DNA from: Coemansia sp. RSA 1804
Taxonomy: Eukaryota; Kickxellomycota; Kickxellomycetes; Kickxellales; Kickxellaceae
Assembly: GCA_027578815.1 (NCBI GenBank)
Contig: JANBTH010000034.1
Location: 1-50,583, forward strand
DNA length: 50,583 bases
Reading direction: 5' to 3'
The position numbers and the translations under genes were made by a program. The notes beneath the pieces are model-generated. The model made no database searches. It was not told the origin of the DNA and worked only from the letters and a program-made list of their open reading frames with translations. Positions within the stretch are counted from its first letter, which is position 1. Every line of letters begins with the position of its first letter. This document shows positions 1 to 10,835 of the stretch, one piece after another.

Positions 1-936
1 CACAACAACACCAAGACGTATCCGCGTCTGGCGTCGTGTCTGGGCTTCGTTGCAGCAGAACACGCCGTGGCTGTCTCCGAGGCCGTCATGCTTGTGCAGC
101 GCGATCACGGCGACCGCTCCAACCGCAAGCATGCGCGTCTCAAGTACACCGTTGACGACCACGGTCTGCCGTGGTGGCGCGAGCAGGTTGCGGAGCGTCT
201 GGGCTTTGCGCTGGAGCCGGCCCGGCCCTTCGCCTTCACGCGCAACGGCGACCGCTTCGGCTGGGTGCGTGCTGCTCCGGGCCTCAACAACTACACCATC
301 TTTGTGCAGAACGGCCGCATCGCCAACACACCCGGCTTTGCGCTGAAGGACGCGCTGGCCGCCGTCGCTGCCGTCCACACGGGCGCCTTCCGCCTCACCT
401 GCAACGGCAATCTGATTGTGGCCGATGTGCCCGACGCCGACGTGCCCGCCGTCAGCGCGCTGCTGGCCGATCTCCGTCTCGACAACCTCGACTTCAGCGC
501 GCTGCGCCTGCACTCGATGGCCTGCGCGGCGCTGCCAACATGCGGCCTCGCAATGGCCGAGGCCGAGCGCTACCTCCCGCACCTCATCGACCGCATCGAC
601 TCCATTCTCGATGCCGCCGGTCTGCGCAACGACGCCATCGTCCTGCGTATGACTGGTTGTCCCAACGGCTGCGCACGGCCCTACAACGCAGAAATCGCCT
701 TCGTTGGCAAGGCGCCCGGCGCTTACAACCTCTACCTCGGCGGCAGCCATGCTGGCGACCGCCTCAACAAGCTGTTCCGCGAGACTTTGACCGAGGACCA
801 GATCCTCGAGGTCCTGGAGCCCATCATCAAGCGCTACGCACTCGAGCGCCTCGATGCTGAGCACTTTGGCGACTTTGTCATTCGCGCCGGTATCATCAAG
901 GCTACGCGCGAGGGCCTTGACTTCCACGACCAGTGA
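1..936 (+). CDS. MET5: Sulfite reductase [NADPH] hemoprotein beta subunit, C-terminal part (5' partial)
   Basis: The frame is open from base 1 and ends at TGA 934-936, so the N-terminal part lies off the window. The family catalyses six-electron reduction of sulfite to sulfide in sulfate assimilation, using siroheme coupled to a 4Fe-4S cluster. The first residues, HNNTKTYPRL, are a characteristic stretch of the hemoprotein. The cluster ligands are visible as C-x5-C (CAALPTC, near 529-549) and C-x3-C (TGCPNGCARPY, near 652-680). The protein ends normally, in a C-terminal helical segment after the second siroheme domain, so only the 5' end is missing. No in-frame break is visible. The next gene, UBC8, converges on it with about 250 bases between the stops. 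Identification is secure; the symbol assumes yeast naming. Confidence 0.96.
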   Translation, partial: HNNTKTYPRLASCLGFVAAEHAVAVSEAVMLVQRDHGDRSNRKHARLKYTVDDHGLPWWREQVAERLGFALEPARPFAFTRNGDRFGWVRAAPGLNNYTIFVQNGRIANTPGFALKDALAAVAAVHTGAFRLTCNGNLIVADVPDADVPAVSALLADLRLDNLDFSALRLHSMACAALPTCGLAMAEAERYLPHLIDRIDSILDAAGLRNDAIVLRMTGCPNGCARPYNAEIAFVGKAPGAYNLYLGGSHAGDRLNKLFRETLTEDQILEVLEPIIKRYALERLDAEHFGDFVIRAGIIKATREGLDFHDQ

Positions 937-1190
937 TCAGTGAGCGGGAGAAGGATGTGCCGCTAGCTTCTTTTTTTCATTGCAGTCGCTGTTTCCATGC
1001 TACAGAGCCAGAGTTAGAACCAGATCTGGCGGGATCTGAAAAGGCTGCTTTTGTTTTTTTTACCATGTTTCTTATTTTTACCTTTCTTTATCGATGAATA
1101 TAACCAGACTGATGACTACAAGAAAAACACTACTACTACTCTTACTCCTCCTTCTATCTGCAATACACTCCACCATCACCCCCGACTTCC
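937..1190. other. Convergent 3' intergenic spacer
   Basis: This spacer lies between the stop codons of MET5 (+) and UBC8 (-). It is AT-rich with T runs and presumably holds the facing 3' UTRs. I see no gene or RNA structure in it. Confidence 0.6.
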
Positions 1191-2477
1191 TTAGCTGGAC
1201 ATGTCATCCAGCTCCATCTCGTCACCCTTGCTCCCAAACGAGCTGAGCGAGCTTATCTCGTCATCATCGTCACAGCTGATACTGCCGTCCTCCTCATCCT
1301 CATCATCATCGCCGCTTGCGCCTTTCTTCGCACCCTCCGGCTTTCCCTTCCCACCTCCCTGTTTTCCCGACGCATACCGGATCACGTACTCCTTGACCTT
1401 GGCCTCGTACGCCGACGTGTCCCGCATCAGCAACGCCGCCGCCTCCCCGTTAAGCGGGTCTGTCGGATTAGGGTACCGGAGCAACTGGGGCACAAACGAC
1501 TCCACTATGTTCAGCAGATCAAACATCGGGCTCCACGACTGGTTGATCACGTCCAGACACACCGATCCGCTTAGCTCGTCAATGTTCGGGTGGAAGATCT
1601 TGTTGGAAAATCCGATCGAAGGTGATTTGTATGGATACTGGTCGGGGAGCTCTACATGTAGCCTCCACTCGCCCCCTGCAAACGGTGCTACTCAATTAAT
1701 GCAACAATAACATCAATTCTTTAGTAGTTTTGGTTGTTAAAGCGGAATGAATAATAGAGCATAATGGGAGCCTCGTTTTCAACCACGAAGACAACGCATC
1801 AAACAAAACCACAGTGCATATACAGCAAGTGGACAAGGGCGGAAAAAAAGTCCCAATCTAGACTGAGCTTTTGCACACACACACTAGACTACGTGGTTGC
1901 TGCTTGTTTTGTTTGTTCTTGTCTGGATCGCTTGTCTGTCTCGCCCACTCCCCTCCCCTCCCCCATTGCAGGGCGTGTAGATAAGAAAAAGGGGGTGGAC
2001 GACACAGACGAGAACAAACAAAACAAGCAGCAAACCACATTTGTCTAGTGTGTATGTGTGAGAGTGAGAAAAAAAGGAATGGAAAAAAGAGGAGAAAAAC
2101 TCTACTACTTACTGTCATCAGGTCCGCACAGGTTAATGTAGAATTCTTGCATGTTGTCGTTGACCAGCTCAACCTCATAATCGCTCATCAGTCTAAAAAA
2201 CCATATCAATATTCTCAAAGAAAGAGGGGAAATTTCCAATATTATTAATATCGTTAACGTCGCTTTACCTTCTCCGGTTAGCAGTGCACCTGACGTCAAC
2301 ACACGCAACAACACCTTTTGGAATTGCATTGCATTCCTTCCTTATTTCTCTCCATTCCAAAACCTTGCGAACCCCCCTGAAATGCCCTCCCTTACTTGTT
2401 CTGTCCTAAGACTAGGGTCTATGCCGTACTTACAGTTTCATCACATCCGTCTCGATTCTTCTTCTAGGCGACGACAT
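1191..2477 (-). CDS. UBC8: Ubiquitin-conjugating enzyme E2, UBC8/UBE2H type (three exons)
   Basis: Three exons join in frame: 2477-2434, 2192-2113 and 1687-1191, giving 206 residues. Exon 1 begins MSSPRRRIETDVMK. Donors are GTAAGT at 2433 and 2112, and both acceptors are TAG. Reading across the junctions gives an uninterrupted UBC fold: residues 17-41 match the UBE2H N-terminal strand region, then TPFAGGEW, PYKSPSIGF and the HPNI motif. The catalytic cysteine is Cys85 in SGSVCLDVIN. After about residue 155 there is a Lys/Gly stretch, then a very acidic Asp/Glu/Ser tail, as in UBE2H and yeast Ubc8. In yeast, Ubc8 works with the GID/CTLH E3 in glucose-induced degradation of gluconeogenic enzymes; that role here is inference. 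Introns are 241 and 425 nt. Confidence 0.93.
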
Positions 2478-3126
2478 TCTTGTAATTCGCTAAATGCCCC
2501 TCCTTTTTTGCTTATTGCTGTTTCTTCTAAAAACCCACCAAAAACAAGTGTTATAGTTCAAATAATACAGGTGCCAATAATAATACTAATAGTAATAATA
2601 ATAAAAAGTCCTCGTGTTTATACTGGGGTTAGAAAGAATGAGAATAAAAAAGTACAAGTTGAAAATGAACGAATGAATATGAGCAGGAAAGTATAAAAGC
2701 TACTTTTCTTTTCCAGTAGTGGCTTCAGTCAAATATAAAAGTAAAAAAGAATGGAAAGGGGAAAGAAAGAGGAAAATGCAAACCCTCTTCTTCCTCCACA
2801 AATAAAAAACTATCCAACAACCTCAAACGCTTTTCATAGCCACTTGTTTTATTATTGTAATGTTAATAAAATGCTCTTTTTTATTTGCCTTGGCTTCTTT
2901 CTCACCACCCCTTTTTTCGCTCTGTCACGCGCATAATGCTCACGTGGAGCTTAGATTGACTTTGGCCACTCGTTCTGTTTGACACAACAGCAAAAGCCTG
3001 CGGGAAAAAACATGAACGGGAATGAATGAAAACTATCGCAAACTTCCCGTTTCCGCATGAGCGGATCTGACTCTGGGTCTTGTATTGAACTAACGAAGCA
3101 AAAAGTCCACTACTTTTTTATTCGCA
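2478..3126. other. Intergenic spacer upstream of UBC8
   Basis: AT-rich sequence between the UBC8 start (-) and the stop of the next minus-strand gene. It should hold the UBC8 promoter and the 3' UTR of that gene. Short open frames here are low-complexity and unconvincing. I see no RNA gene. Confidence 0.5.
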
Positions 3127-4074
3127 TCAGCAAAAAATGTCAGATGTAAACAGTGAAAATCCAGAGCCGTCTCCTCCTCCGTCCACGCACCGTCCGTTGC
3201 CATAGCTCTGAGCTGTCCACAGATCCAGCGCCTCTGCACACGGACTGCTGCTGGGAGATAGCGGAGACGGCCACAGCGCCATTGTCATGTCGCTGTCGAA
3301 CGAGTTGCTATGTGCGTGTCTGTTGCCACTGGTCTTTTGCCCGATTGGCGCTGGTCTGTACATGCGTGGCTGTGTGATGTCAACAACCGGATCCGGCGTG
3401 GCAGTTGTTGAGGGATCGTCATTATCGATGGCAGGTGGCAATTCCTCAAGGCTGTTGCCATCACATCTGGTCACGATGTCGCCATCAGCATTGGCTGCTT
3501 GCAACACTCGAGCTTGCGTCTCACAAGGACCGCAGTCTATTTCAACATCCGAAGCGCAGCAGTCTTGACTTTTGCTTCTGATACTCATGGCACCACCACC
3601 ACCATCATCATCACCATCATCACCCGTACTACTATTACAATGGCTGTGATGTTCTTGCACATAATGCTCGCCAAACAGCTGTCTGGGCGTGCATCCGCGC
3701 TCTAGATTAGTAGACACCACCGATCCAGCAGCACAGTCTACGTCCTCTTCCTTTTCCAGCAATGTCTGTTCGCCATATGCGTGGTCGTCGCTATTATTAC
3801 TATTATGCGCTGACGATATCCCAAGCGCACAAAACATACGCCTGGTGTATTTTGAGATGGTCACAAAACGCGTTGTCCCCTGCGAAAGCCCGTCGCGATC
3901 CAGACCCAGGCTTCTTGAGGGCTGGCGCCAAAAGGCTGCTGCTGCTAAAACACAGAATGCAAGCAGTGGCAGAGCACTGCGAGCGCTTGCCATGATCCAT
4001 ATTTCGCGACTGACGCTGGTGACTGCTGCTGAGACTAGTTGTAGAGTATGCAAGTGCTTAATAACAGACATCAT
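3127..4074 (-). CDS. Hypothetical acidic protein with hydrophobic N terminus
   Basis: I do not recognise this protein. The frame runs from tandem ATGs (4074, 4071) to TGA at 3129-3127, giving 315 residues; a later ATG at 3993 would give 288. Starting at 3993, the N terminus MASARSALPLLAFCVLAAAAF reads like a signal peptide or anchor. After a Lys/Arg-containing stretch the rest is polar and probably disordered. It has an Asp/Gly run from a CACCAC/CATCAT repeat on the plus strand, a small cysteine group (CCASDVEIDCGPC) and a Ser/Pro-rich C-terminal third. There are no introns or clear catalytic motifs. It could be a secreted or membrane-anchored lineage-specific protein. A chance open frame is less likely, given its length in this AT-rich setting. 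Confidence 0.5.
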   Translation of the reverse strand: MMSVIKHLHTLQLVSAAVTSVSREIWIMASARSALPLLAFCVLAAAAFWRQPSRSLGLDRDGLSQGTTRFVTISKYTRRMFCALGISSAHNSNNSDDHAYGEQTLLEKEEDVDCAAGSVVSTNLERGCTPRQLFGEHYVQEHHSHCNSSTGDDGDDDGGGGAMSIRSKSQDCCASDVEIDCGPCETQARVLQAANADGDIVTRCDGNSLEELPPAIDNDDPSTTATPDPVVDITQPRMYRPAPIGQKTSGNRHAHSNSFDSDMTMALWPSPLSPSSSPCAEALDLWTAQSYGNGRCVDGGGDGSGFSLFTSDIFC

Positions 4075-5276
4075 CCATTCCACTTCTTTTGTTTGCCAAT
4101 ACTTGCTACTTTAACTAACAAAAAGAAGATAGAAACAGAAAATAATTACGCACTTTGCTAATACCGCTCCAAGAAACTTGTAGAAAAAAGAAAACGTATA
4201 ATAACAAAGAAAAAACTGCTGGAATAAGAGAAAGTATAACAATAGTGGCTGGATAAATCAGAAAGAAAAAAGAGCCAACAAGGGGAAAAAAGGTATAGGA
4301 CATGAGCGAGCATGCGTGCGTTAGCAACAAACGAAACTCACATGTACGCAAGCTAAATCTATCAGGCAACAACAACATTAGCCTTTTGGCCTGTATTCTA
4401 TCATCACCACTATTTTTATTATTATTTTGAACATAAAAGGATCAATTGGCGAGTTTGGAGTAAATTTCTGTATAAACAGATAAACATAATAACAGAAAAA
4501 TATTTCCATTGTTCAACTCACAAAAGAGGGAGCAATTGTGAGCGCTTGTTTATGAGATATTGTTGCATCAAAAGACAAACAAGGCCACTGGCTTTTGCAC
4601 TCTTATGACGATTATACTATCTCCATTTACATGCGGTTGCAATAGTTCCATTATATCATTAACTAGTCCTACATCCACTTTCCTAAACATATTAGCTGGA
4701 AAGCGTTTCCTCCAAACATGCCAACATATAAAGTAGATGTGACTGCGCATCAAAATTATAACCAGAAACAAAATTCCAGTGAGAGAACAATGCCTTCTTC
4801 CATTGCTGCACCACAAATGAAACCTCAGAATTAAGGCTGGCTGAATTTTGCCTTTGCTCTATGAGTTGATTCCATCCAGTGATCACGTGCGATTGCCTAA
4901 TAAAAGTAAACAAAGTCTGTCCACTGATCGTTGGCATGGCGGATTTGCACAAACTTTTTTTTTCCTCCTCAAAAGGTAAACAAAAACCCGTTCTTTCGTC
5001 TCCAACCGTTTCTCCCTAATGCCTCCAGGTAGAGAAATAAGGAAATGGGGGATTTTTAAGCGTCTCTCCCTTTTTCTTCTACTTCCCATTATCAGCATCA
5101 TAATAATAATAACAACAACAATTATAATTTTATTTCGTGGTTTATCTATTGACGAGTTACCTTCTACTAATACGACCCAAATACCCTTTTTTCTTTCTTC
5201 ACTCACCTCATTCCCGTCGGTTTATATCAACTATTTTTGAAAAGGGGGGTGGAACCGTGGTATCTGAATACCTGAA
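4075..5276. other. AT-rich divergent intergenic region
   Basis: This 1.2 kb region separates the hypothetical protein (-) from the pseudokinesin gene (+) and should contain both promoters. It is rich in A/T runs. Between about 4568 and 4940 the minus strand has two overlapping protein-like frames, listed separately as a possible relic. The rest shows nothing recognisable. Confidence 0.5.
4568..4940 (-). pseudogene. Possible degraded coding relic, unidentified
   Basis: On the minus strand, two frames overlap around 4690-4816. The upstream one contains SHVITGWNQLIEQRQNSASL and ends soon after LLYMLACLEETLSS. The downstream one continues with ANMFRKVDVGLVNDIMELL and ends QKPVAL. Each has a composition more like protein than the neighbouring spacer, and together they read like one protein broken by a frameshift. 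No family is recognisable and no ATG or splice signals join them well. It could equally be chance. Confidence 0.2.
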
Positions 5277-8200
5277 ATGAACTCTTCTCTTCTCAAGCTC
5301 CAAAACACCGAGGTTGTGGTGGGCCTTGCGGGAAACCACGCATTGGCACACCCGGGAGACACCTCAAAGTACTTTACACGTCTTAACGGCAGCGCCACAG
5401 AACGTGTATACGTCGACGGATGCACAGGCGATAGTGCCGGTATATTTGCAGTTGGCAACATCCAGAGCTTTGTCAAGCATGCTGTTGAAGGTAAGCCAAC
5501 AAAACACATATATAGGAAAAGGAGCGAGAGAAGTTGGCAACAAACGGGGTGATATGATTCCCGCATGCTACCAGTCTAAAGACCAGCAATTACTAAACTG
5601 AACTGAAGCGTTATACGACGGACTTTGCACTGGCGACTAGGTGGAACATCGGCTGTTTTTCTCTCTGGGTCCGGCATCACCCGTATGGGCGACTACGACC
5701 GAGAGCCACTGATGACGCAGATATGTCGCAGCATCAGCGAGTGCATGGCACACTTTGACCCCGACCTCAGCATGACCTACGCATTTGTCGGTGTCACAGA
5801 CAACAAGGTGATCGACTTTCATCGCGATCGGAACATCAATGTCGACAAGCTCCGCCATGGGCTGGCCGATCTGCAGCACGAAGTCGACGACTGGGAGATT
5901 GTAGAGTCAAAGATCCTGCGCGGCGCTACGCTTCCGTTTGTTCTTTCGCTGCACTTTGAGAGTATGGCAGGCATCCCAACAAACGGCCATCTGTGCATCG
6001 TTGATCTCAATGTTGTGGACTGGTCACCCACTAGCAGCCCCAGCAGAATTGCCAGCAACCCAATGCCAGGCACAGAGCTAGGCGGTGCTGCTGGTGCTGC
6101 GCCAATAGCAATGTCCAACAACAGCAGGCTGCAGCAGTCGATTAGATCGCTTTCTAGCATGATTCACCTACTGGCTAACGATGCTATTCTTACAGGAGTG
6201 ACCATTCCAAACAACGCGCTTGTCAACCTTGTTGGCGAGTTTCTCTACGGTGAAAGCAAGACAGCCTTTGTCATCTACCAGAACACCGATGAAGCAGCAT
6301 CCCACGACCTTGAAACAGCAATTGAGCTGATGAAGAGTCTTCGCAAGCTAAAGAGCCGAGAGATTATTCGAACAGTCGACCGACGAGTGCTTTTCTTTTA
6401 TGAAAAGGCAAAGTACTACCAGGGGGAAAAGTACAGGCTGCAGGATGAGCTTGCTGATACTCAAGAGGAAAAGGAGCAGCTGGAGAAGGACTTGGACGAC
6501 ATTCAGCGCGACTTTAGCGAGGAGCGGGATGCACTGTTCAAGGAGGTTGAGCATTGGCAAAACAAAAGCAAGGCGCTTGAAGGCACGATGGAGGCCTTGA
6601 AAACCGAGAGCGCCGGGTTGGAAGCCGATGCACGCTGGGAGAATGCAAAGCTTGTCACCGAGAAGCTTGCAATAAAGGACGAACTTCGCCGTGCCGAGAT
6701 TGAGATGACGGCTGCTGAGGACGCAAAATCGCAGCTGCTTGATCTTTATGAGAACTTGCAGACTTCGTACGGTAATCTCGACTCGGTTTACAGCGAGCTT
6801 CTTGAGGCCTATCGTCTGCTCAAGGACAAGTACGGACTGCTTTCTGACGAGCGTGCAAACCTTCAGCTATCTGTTGCCGATCTTGAGCAGGACGCGCAAA
6901 ACAAGGCTCAGCTGATAACCAGCCAGAAGGCTGATATTGCTTTGGCTATAAAAGAAAGGGACAGGCAGATCGAAGGCCTTGAAGAGGCACATGCGCAGCA
7001 GGTAGAAGAACTCGAGACACAGCTTGATGCAGAGACACGGCGCACAAAAGAGCTCTCGGCCAAGATCGTTCAGCTTGAGACTAAGAACAAGTCGCTTGCT
7101 GTTTCGCAGACGGAAGAGGTGGCAACACTGCAGTCCACTGTTGATGAGCTGTCCTTGCAGCTTGAGGAGACACAACGACAGATGGCTGGCGAGTCATCGG
7201 CAATGTCTGCAACCTTGCGTGCAACAGAGAAAAAGGCAAAGCGACTTGAGGCAGAAAAGTCAAAGATGCAGGAAAAGATCGAGGATTTGATTGTCAGAAG
7301 CGAGGGCCAGGCAGAGTTTTCGGAACGCGAGTCCCAGTGGGAAAGGGAGCGCGAGCAGATGCAGCGTCAAATCAAGCGGTTGCAGCAGACAGCCCAAAAC
7401 GCAGAGCGTCGGGAGGCTGAACTGCGCGAGGAAAGCGAGCAGCAGTGGTCGGCATGGGAGGCAGAGAAAAATCGTAGTCATCAAAAGTACCTCCAGCTCA
7501 AAGAAAGACTGAGAGACGCAGTGGAGAACTCTACATCGGCGGCTCGCTTTGATCTTGACGAGGAAGATCAGGAGGACGGCGGAGATAACAATGCCAGCAA
7601 CGGAGCATTGCATAAAGTGCCAAAGCGGCGCGGTGCACATCAGAGCAAGAAGACAGCAACGCAGCCTGTGGGTGTATCTGCCTTTGCTACATCTGCGACT
7701 GCCATGTCTGCTGACACAGTTGGTGCTGCTGATAGAGCTACGAACGACAGCGATGTAGAAATGATGGATACAAGCAACGACAAGGAGAGCGGATCTGTCA
7801 CCAGTGCACAGCCACCGAAAAGACGCACAGCAGCCATGCGTCCCAGAAAGGCCCGGCCAAACTACGTTGAATCAGATGGTAACGACGACGATAGCAATGA
7901 GATGTTTGGCTATCATCTGCCCAATTCTGGAGCTGAGACAAGCAGATTTGGAGACAGAGGGACAGATATCAGCACCGCTGCTGCTCATGAGAATGGCGGC
8001 AACGATAGTGACGACTCGGAGATTACATTCAACGCAGCCTCAATGACGCCGGTTGCTGAGAGAGCGCCAGCCAAGAAGCAGCGGCGGCCACGTGCAGCTC
8101 CAAGACAGAAAAAGTCCACCCAGGAGCTGAATGCAGAGATCTCAACACAGCCAGCACGCAAGAGGCCGGGCAGGCCGCCAAGATCCAGACAGCAAGCAGC

Positions 8201-8705
8201 CGCTACTGCTGCTTCTGACAGAACACGCAATGGCGTCGCTCCATTGGCAGTGTCAGAACAGGAGTCACTGCCAGTAGTAGCAGCAGCAGAATCTGTGCCA
8301 GAAAAACCTCCGTCTCCAAAGCGCAAGCGCACTCTTGGTGTTCGGGCTTCGCGAAAGCGTGTTGGTGTTGCCGGCTCCAGAATACCAGCCGCGCACGAGG
8401 CTGCGGGAGACGTAGCAATGACGTCCGAAGACAGCAACATCAATGTAGCAGCAGCAGCAACAACAACAATATCAACAACGGTGGCGGCAACCGCCAACGC
8501 TCTGAAGAAAAAGCGCAAGCTCAATCTTTCGCGGATGCGCAGCTTACTTGGGATCAACGCGGACAGGCCAACGGCACCAAAGACATTGAACCCGCAGGCT
8601 GTGAAGTTCTCCATACCCAAAATCAGAGGAGCCGGATCCTCGCTGAACACTGAGAACGGGGCAATGGACACATCGGGACCAGCAGATCAGGATGACTCTG
8701 ACTGA
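5277..8705 (+). CDS. Degenerate kinesin-motor (pseudokinesin) protein with coiled coil and AT-hook tail
   Basis: Two exons, 5277-5490 and 5641-8705, join in phase (GTAAGC donor, CTAG acceptor, branch-like TACTAAA at 5591) to give 1092 residues. Residues about 10-310 follow the kinesin motor layout. They run VEGGTSAVF, then GSGITRMG (81-88) where kinesins have GSGKTYTMG, then GHLCIVDLNVVDW (187-199) where switch II DLAGSE lies. GESKTAFVIYQNTDEA (275-290) and KSLRKLKSREI follow, matching the LGGNSKT and neck-proximal helix regions. The P-loop lysine is isoleucine, and SSRSH and DLAGSE are absent, so ATP hydrolysis is unlikely. Residues about 320-700 are a long heptad-rich coiled coil. The tail is acidic/basic, with several nuclear-localisation-like clusters and an AT-hook, KRPGRPPR (912-919). 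A nuclear, chromatin-bound, motor-dead kinesin relative is inferred. Confidence 0.8.
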
Positions 8706-9111
8706 GCTGCGGGACCCAAACCATTCCAGCTCATCCTTATCCCCTAAACCCAAATTTCAAATCCCACAGGGGTCGAAATGATGGCCCTTGCTCTTGCTGT
8801 CCTTTGAAGAGCTCCAGTATTATTGACACCCATTGTTTGATTGTTCCCAGCCATGCCTCCGATGGGGCATGGCGTTATTTTTTTCTTTTCAACCAGGCTT
8901 GTAATCCCTCACACCCACTGCGCTTCTGACATTTCTCTTTTTCCTTTTTCTTTTTCTATTTTGGCATGTTTCTGATATGTAATCAACCACATATTTATTC
9001 TATCTTTGTCTTTGTAGAAATTGCACCCTTTTTTACTTACGTCTCATAAATCGCTTTACAGACTGGCCGGTATTGTCACAACGAAGAATAGTAACAGAGC
9101 AAGCTGTGAAC
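8706..9111. other. Intergenic spacer
   Basis: Co-oriented spacer holding the 3' UTR of the pseudokinesin gene and the promoter of the DJ-1 homologue. It is T-rich, with no gene visible. Confidence 0.5.
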
Positions 9112-9904
9112 ATGGCAAATCACCAGCAACAAAAGAAGGCAATTGTATTTGTTGCCGATGGCACAGAAGAAATGGAAGCTGTCATAACGAGTAAGTAGCA
9201 AATGAGCTTCAGAACGCAGAGGCTTATATAGCCATATTCTCTGCTTTGGCAGGTGGTTTCTTTTGTTTTGGTTCTAGCAAAGGAAAGAACCCCATCGCAT
9301 GGCTTGTGAAGAGACTGCTGAGTCTAAAAACACAACTTTGACTGATCCTATTGATCCAAGTGGGGTTTTATTACTTTGCTTAGTCGATGTTCTTCGCCGC
9401 GCAGGCGTACAGGTGCTTGTGGTTGCTGTAGAGACGGAGGCTGGGCCAGTGACGTGTAGCCGCGGGGTAAAGATCGTGCCCGATGCCTATCTCGGCGACG
9501 ATGTGCCCAAGATCGACACCTATGACGCGGTGATCGTGCCAGGCGGCGCACAGGGCGCAGCCACGATATCGCAGAACGCGCAGGTGCGGTCGATACTTGC
9601 CGACTTTTACGCACAGCACAAGATTGTTGCTGCCATCTGCGCTGGATCGCTTGCAATCAAGACCGCGGGCATCCAGGACAAGTCGCAGAAGCCTGTCCAT
9701 ATCACATCGCATCCGAGCGTCAAAGAGGAGCTTGAGGGCGATTTCGTGTACAAGGAGGACAGGGTTGTTGCTGATAGCAATTTGGTTACTAGTCGTGGAC
9801 CTGGAACCACTTTTGAGTTTGCACTAAAGCTTGTGTCGCTGCTGGCTGGTGACGATAAGGCTCGTGAAGTAGCTGGTCCCATGGTTCTCAACTTTGAGGT
9901 GTAA
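9112..9904 (+). CDS. DJ-1/PARK7 family protein (two exons)
   Basis: Exons 9112-9190 and 9384-9904 join in frame (GTAAGT donor, CTTAG acceptor) to give 199 residues, close to human DJ-1 at 189. Exon 1 encodes the first strand and the GTEEMEAV motif, whose glutamate is the conserved acid next to the reactive cysteine in DJ-1. The join restores VITIDVLRRAGVQV, equivalent to DJ-1's VIPVDVMRRAG. Exon 2 has the PGG turn (VIVPGGAQGA), the nucleophile elbow AAICAGSLAI with its cysteine in the DJ-1 Cys106 position, and TSRGPGTTFEFAL near the C terminus. These proteins protect against oxidative or carbonyl stress; reported activities include glyoxalase-like and deglycase activity, and the exact reaction here is not settled by sequence. 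Without the splice, the visible long frame would begin inside the intron. Confidence 0.94.
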
Positions 9905-10127
9905 TGTGTTGTTTTTATTATTTGGCTTTTCTATCTGTTTTGTTATTTTTTTCACACAACTCCCAAATGCATAAAAAGATAACACAACACCTGTATTTAA
10001 AACTGTAGTGGAAGGCTATAGCATTTGACTATTAGGTCCTTGAAATCCAGTTGCATCTTTTTTCCCGCCTTGTATTCCGATAAAATGAAAACCATTAAAA
10101 GGAAGAGTATAGAGCGTCTGCTTATGT
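9905..10127. other. Convergent 3' spacer
   Basis: A short AT-rich gap between the stops of the DJ-1 homologue (+) and the phosducin-like gene (-). Nothing is recognisable in it. Confidence 0.5.
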
Positions 10128-10835
10128 TCAGACACCCTTGCCAAGGTCAAAATAGACAGCCCGGCCGTCATTATCACCATCGTCATTCTCGCTCTCAGCA
10201 TCGTCTTCGCCAGGAAGTGCACGCCGAAGACTAGGGTCGATGGCGCCAACATCCTTCAGATAGTTCTCAAGATCCTTCTTCTTTGTCCGCATCCCTCCAA
10301 ACCTGTCGAGCCGCACAAGCTGACTACGCATATCGCCCTCTCCATATATGAGAAGGGTGGGCAGATTAGCATCGGGATAGTTGTGGATGCATTCGACTGA
10401 AATAATCTTTACAAACTTTGTTGATCTGTATTGCTGCGCCAGCAAGGAAAGATGCCTGTTCATCAGCTTGCACTCGGGGATACTGTCGCGGAAGAGATGG
10501 ACAACGATCCAGCTTTCCTTGCTCGCAAGAGTGACCTCTTTCTTGTAATCAGGTTCAGAGATCTGTGTGAGTTCACCAAACTTTTCCTTATCCAACTGTG
10601 CTTGCATCTCGGCTAGGCGCTGCTGCCGGTACTGATGGAGGACCTCGTCTTCTTCTTCGTCCTCCAGCTTGTCCAGCTCATCTAGATCCAGCTTCTCGAG
10701 TCGCTTGCTTTCCTCTTCGCGGGCTTGTTCCACAGCGGAGTCGTAGATGTCATTCTGTGTGATCTTGACTTGCTGTGGCAGAATTCCATGCTTGCGCAGG
10801 ATATCGTTCCACTCGGTGTCCTCTTCGGGGTTCAT
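10128..10835 (-). CDS. PLP2: Phosducin-like protein, PLP2/PDCL3 type
   Basis: The protein has 235 residues from the ATG at 10835. It begins MNPEEDTEWNDILRKHGILP, nearly the signature start of the PDCL3/Plp2 family (EDTEWNDILR, then GI-P). An acidic coiled helix follows (LDLDELDKLEDEEEDEV), then YRQQRLAEMQ and FGELTQISEPDYKKEV. The thioredoxin-like domain includes WIVVHLFRDSIPECKLMNRHL and NYPDANLPTLLIYGEGD, and lacks the CxxC of true thioredoxins, as expected. The tail is acidic. The family binds the CCT chaperonin and assists folding of actin and tubulin; yeast PLP2 is essential. A TTAG just before the ATG could be a splice acceptor, so a short upstream coding exon cannot be excluded. Confidence 0.93.
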   Translation of the reverse strand: MNPEEDTEWNDILRKHGILPQQVKITQNDIYDSAVEQAREEESKRLEKLDLDELDKLEDEEEDEVLHQYRQQRLAEMQAQLDKEKFGELTQISEPDYKKEVTLASKESWIVVHLFRDSIPECKLMNRHLSLLAQQYRSTKFVKIISVECIHNYPDANLPTLLIYGEGDMRSQLVRLDRFGGMRTKKKDLENYLKDVGAIDPSLRRALPGEDDAESENDDGDNDGRAVYFDLGKGV

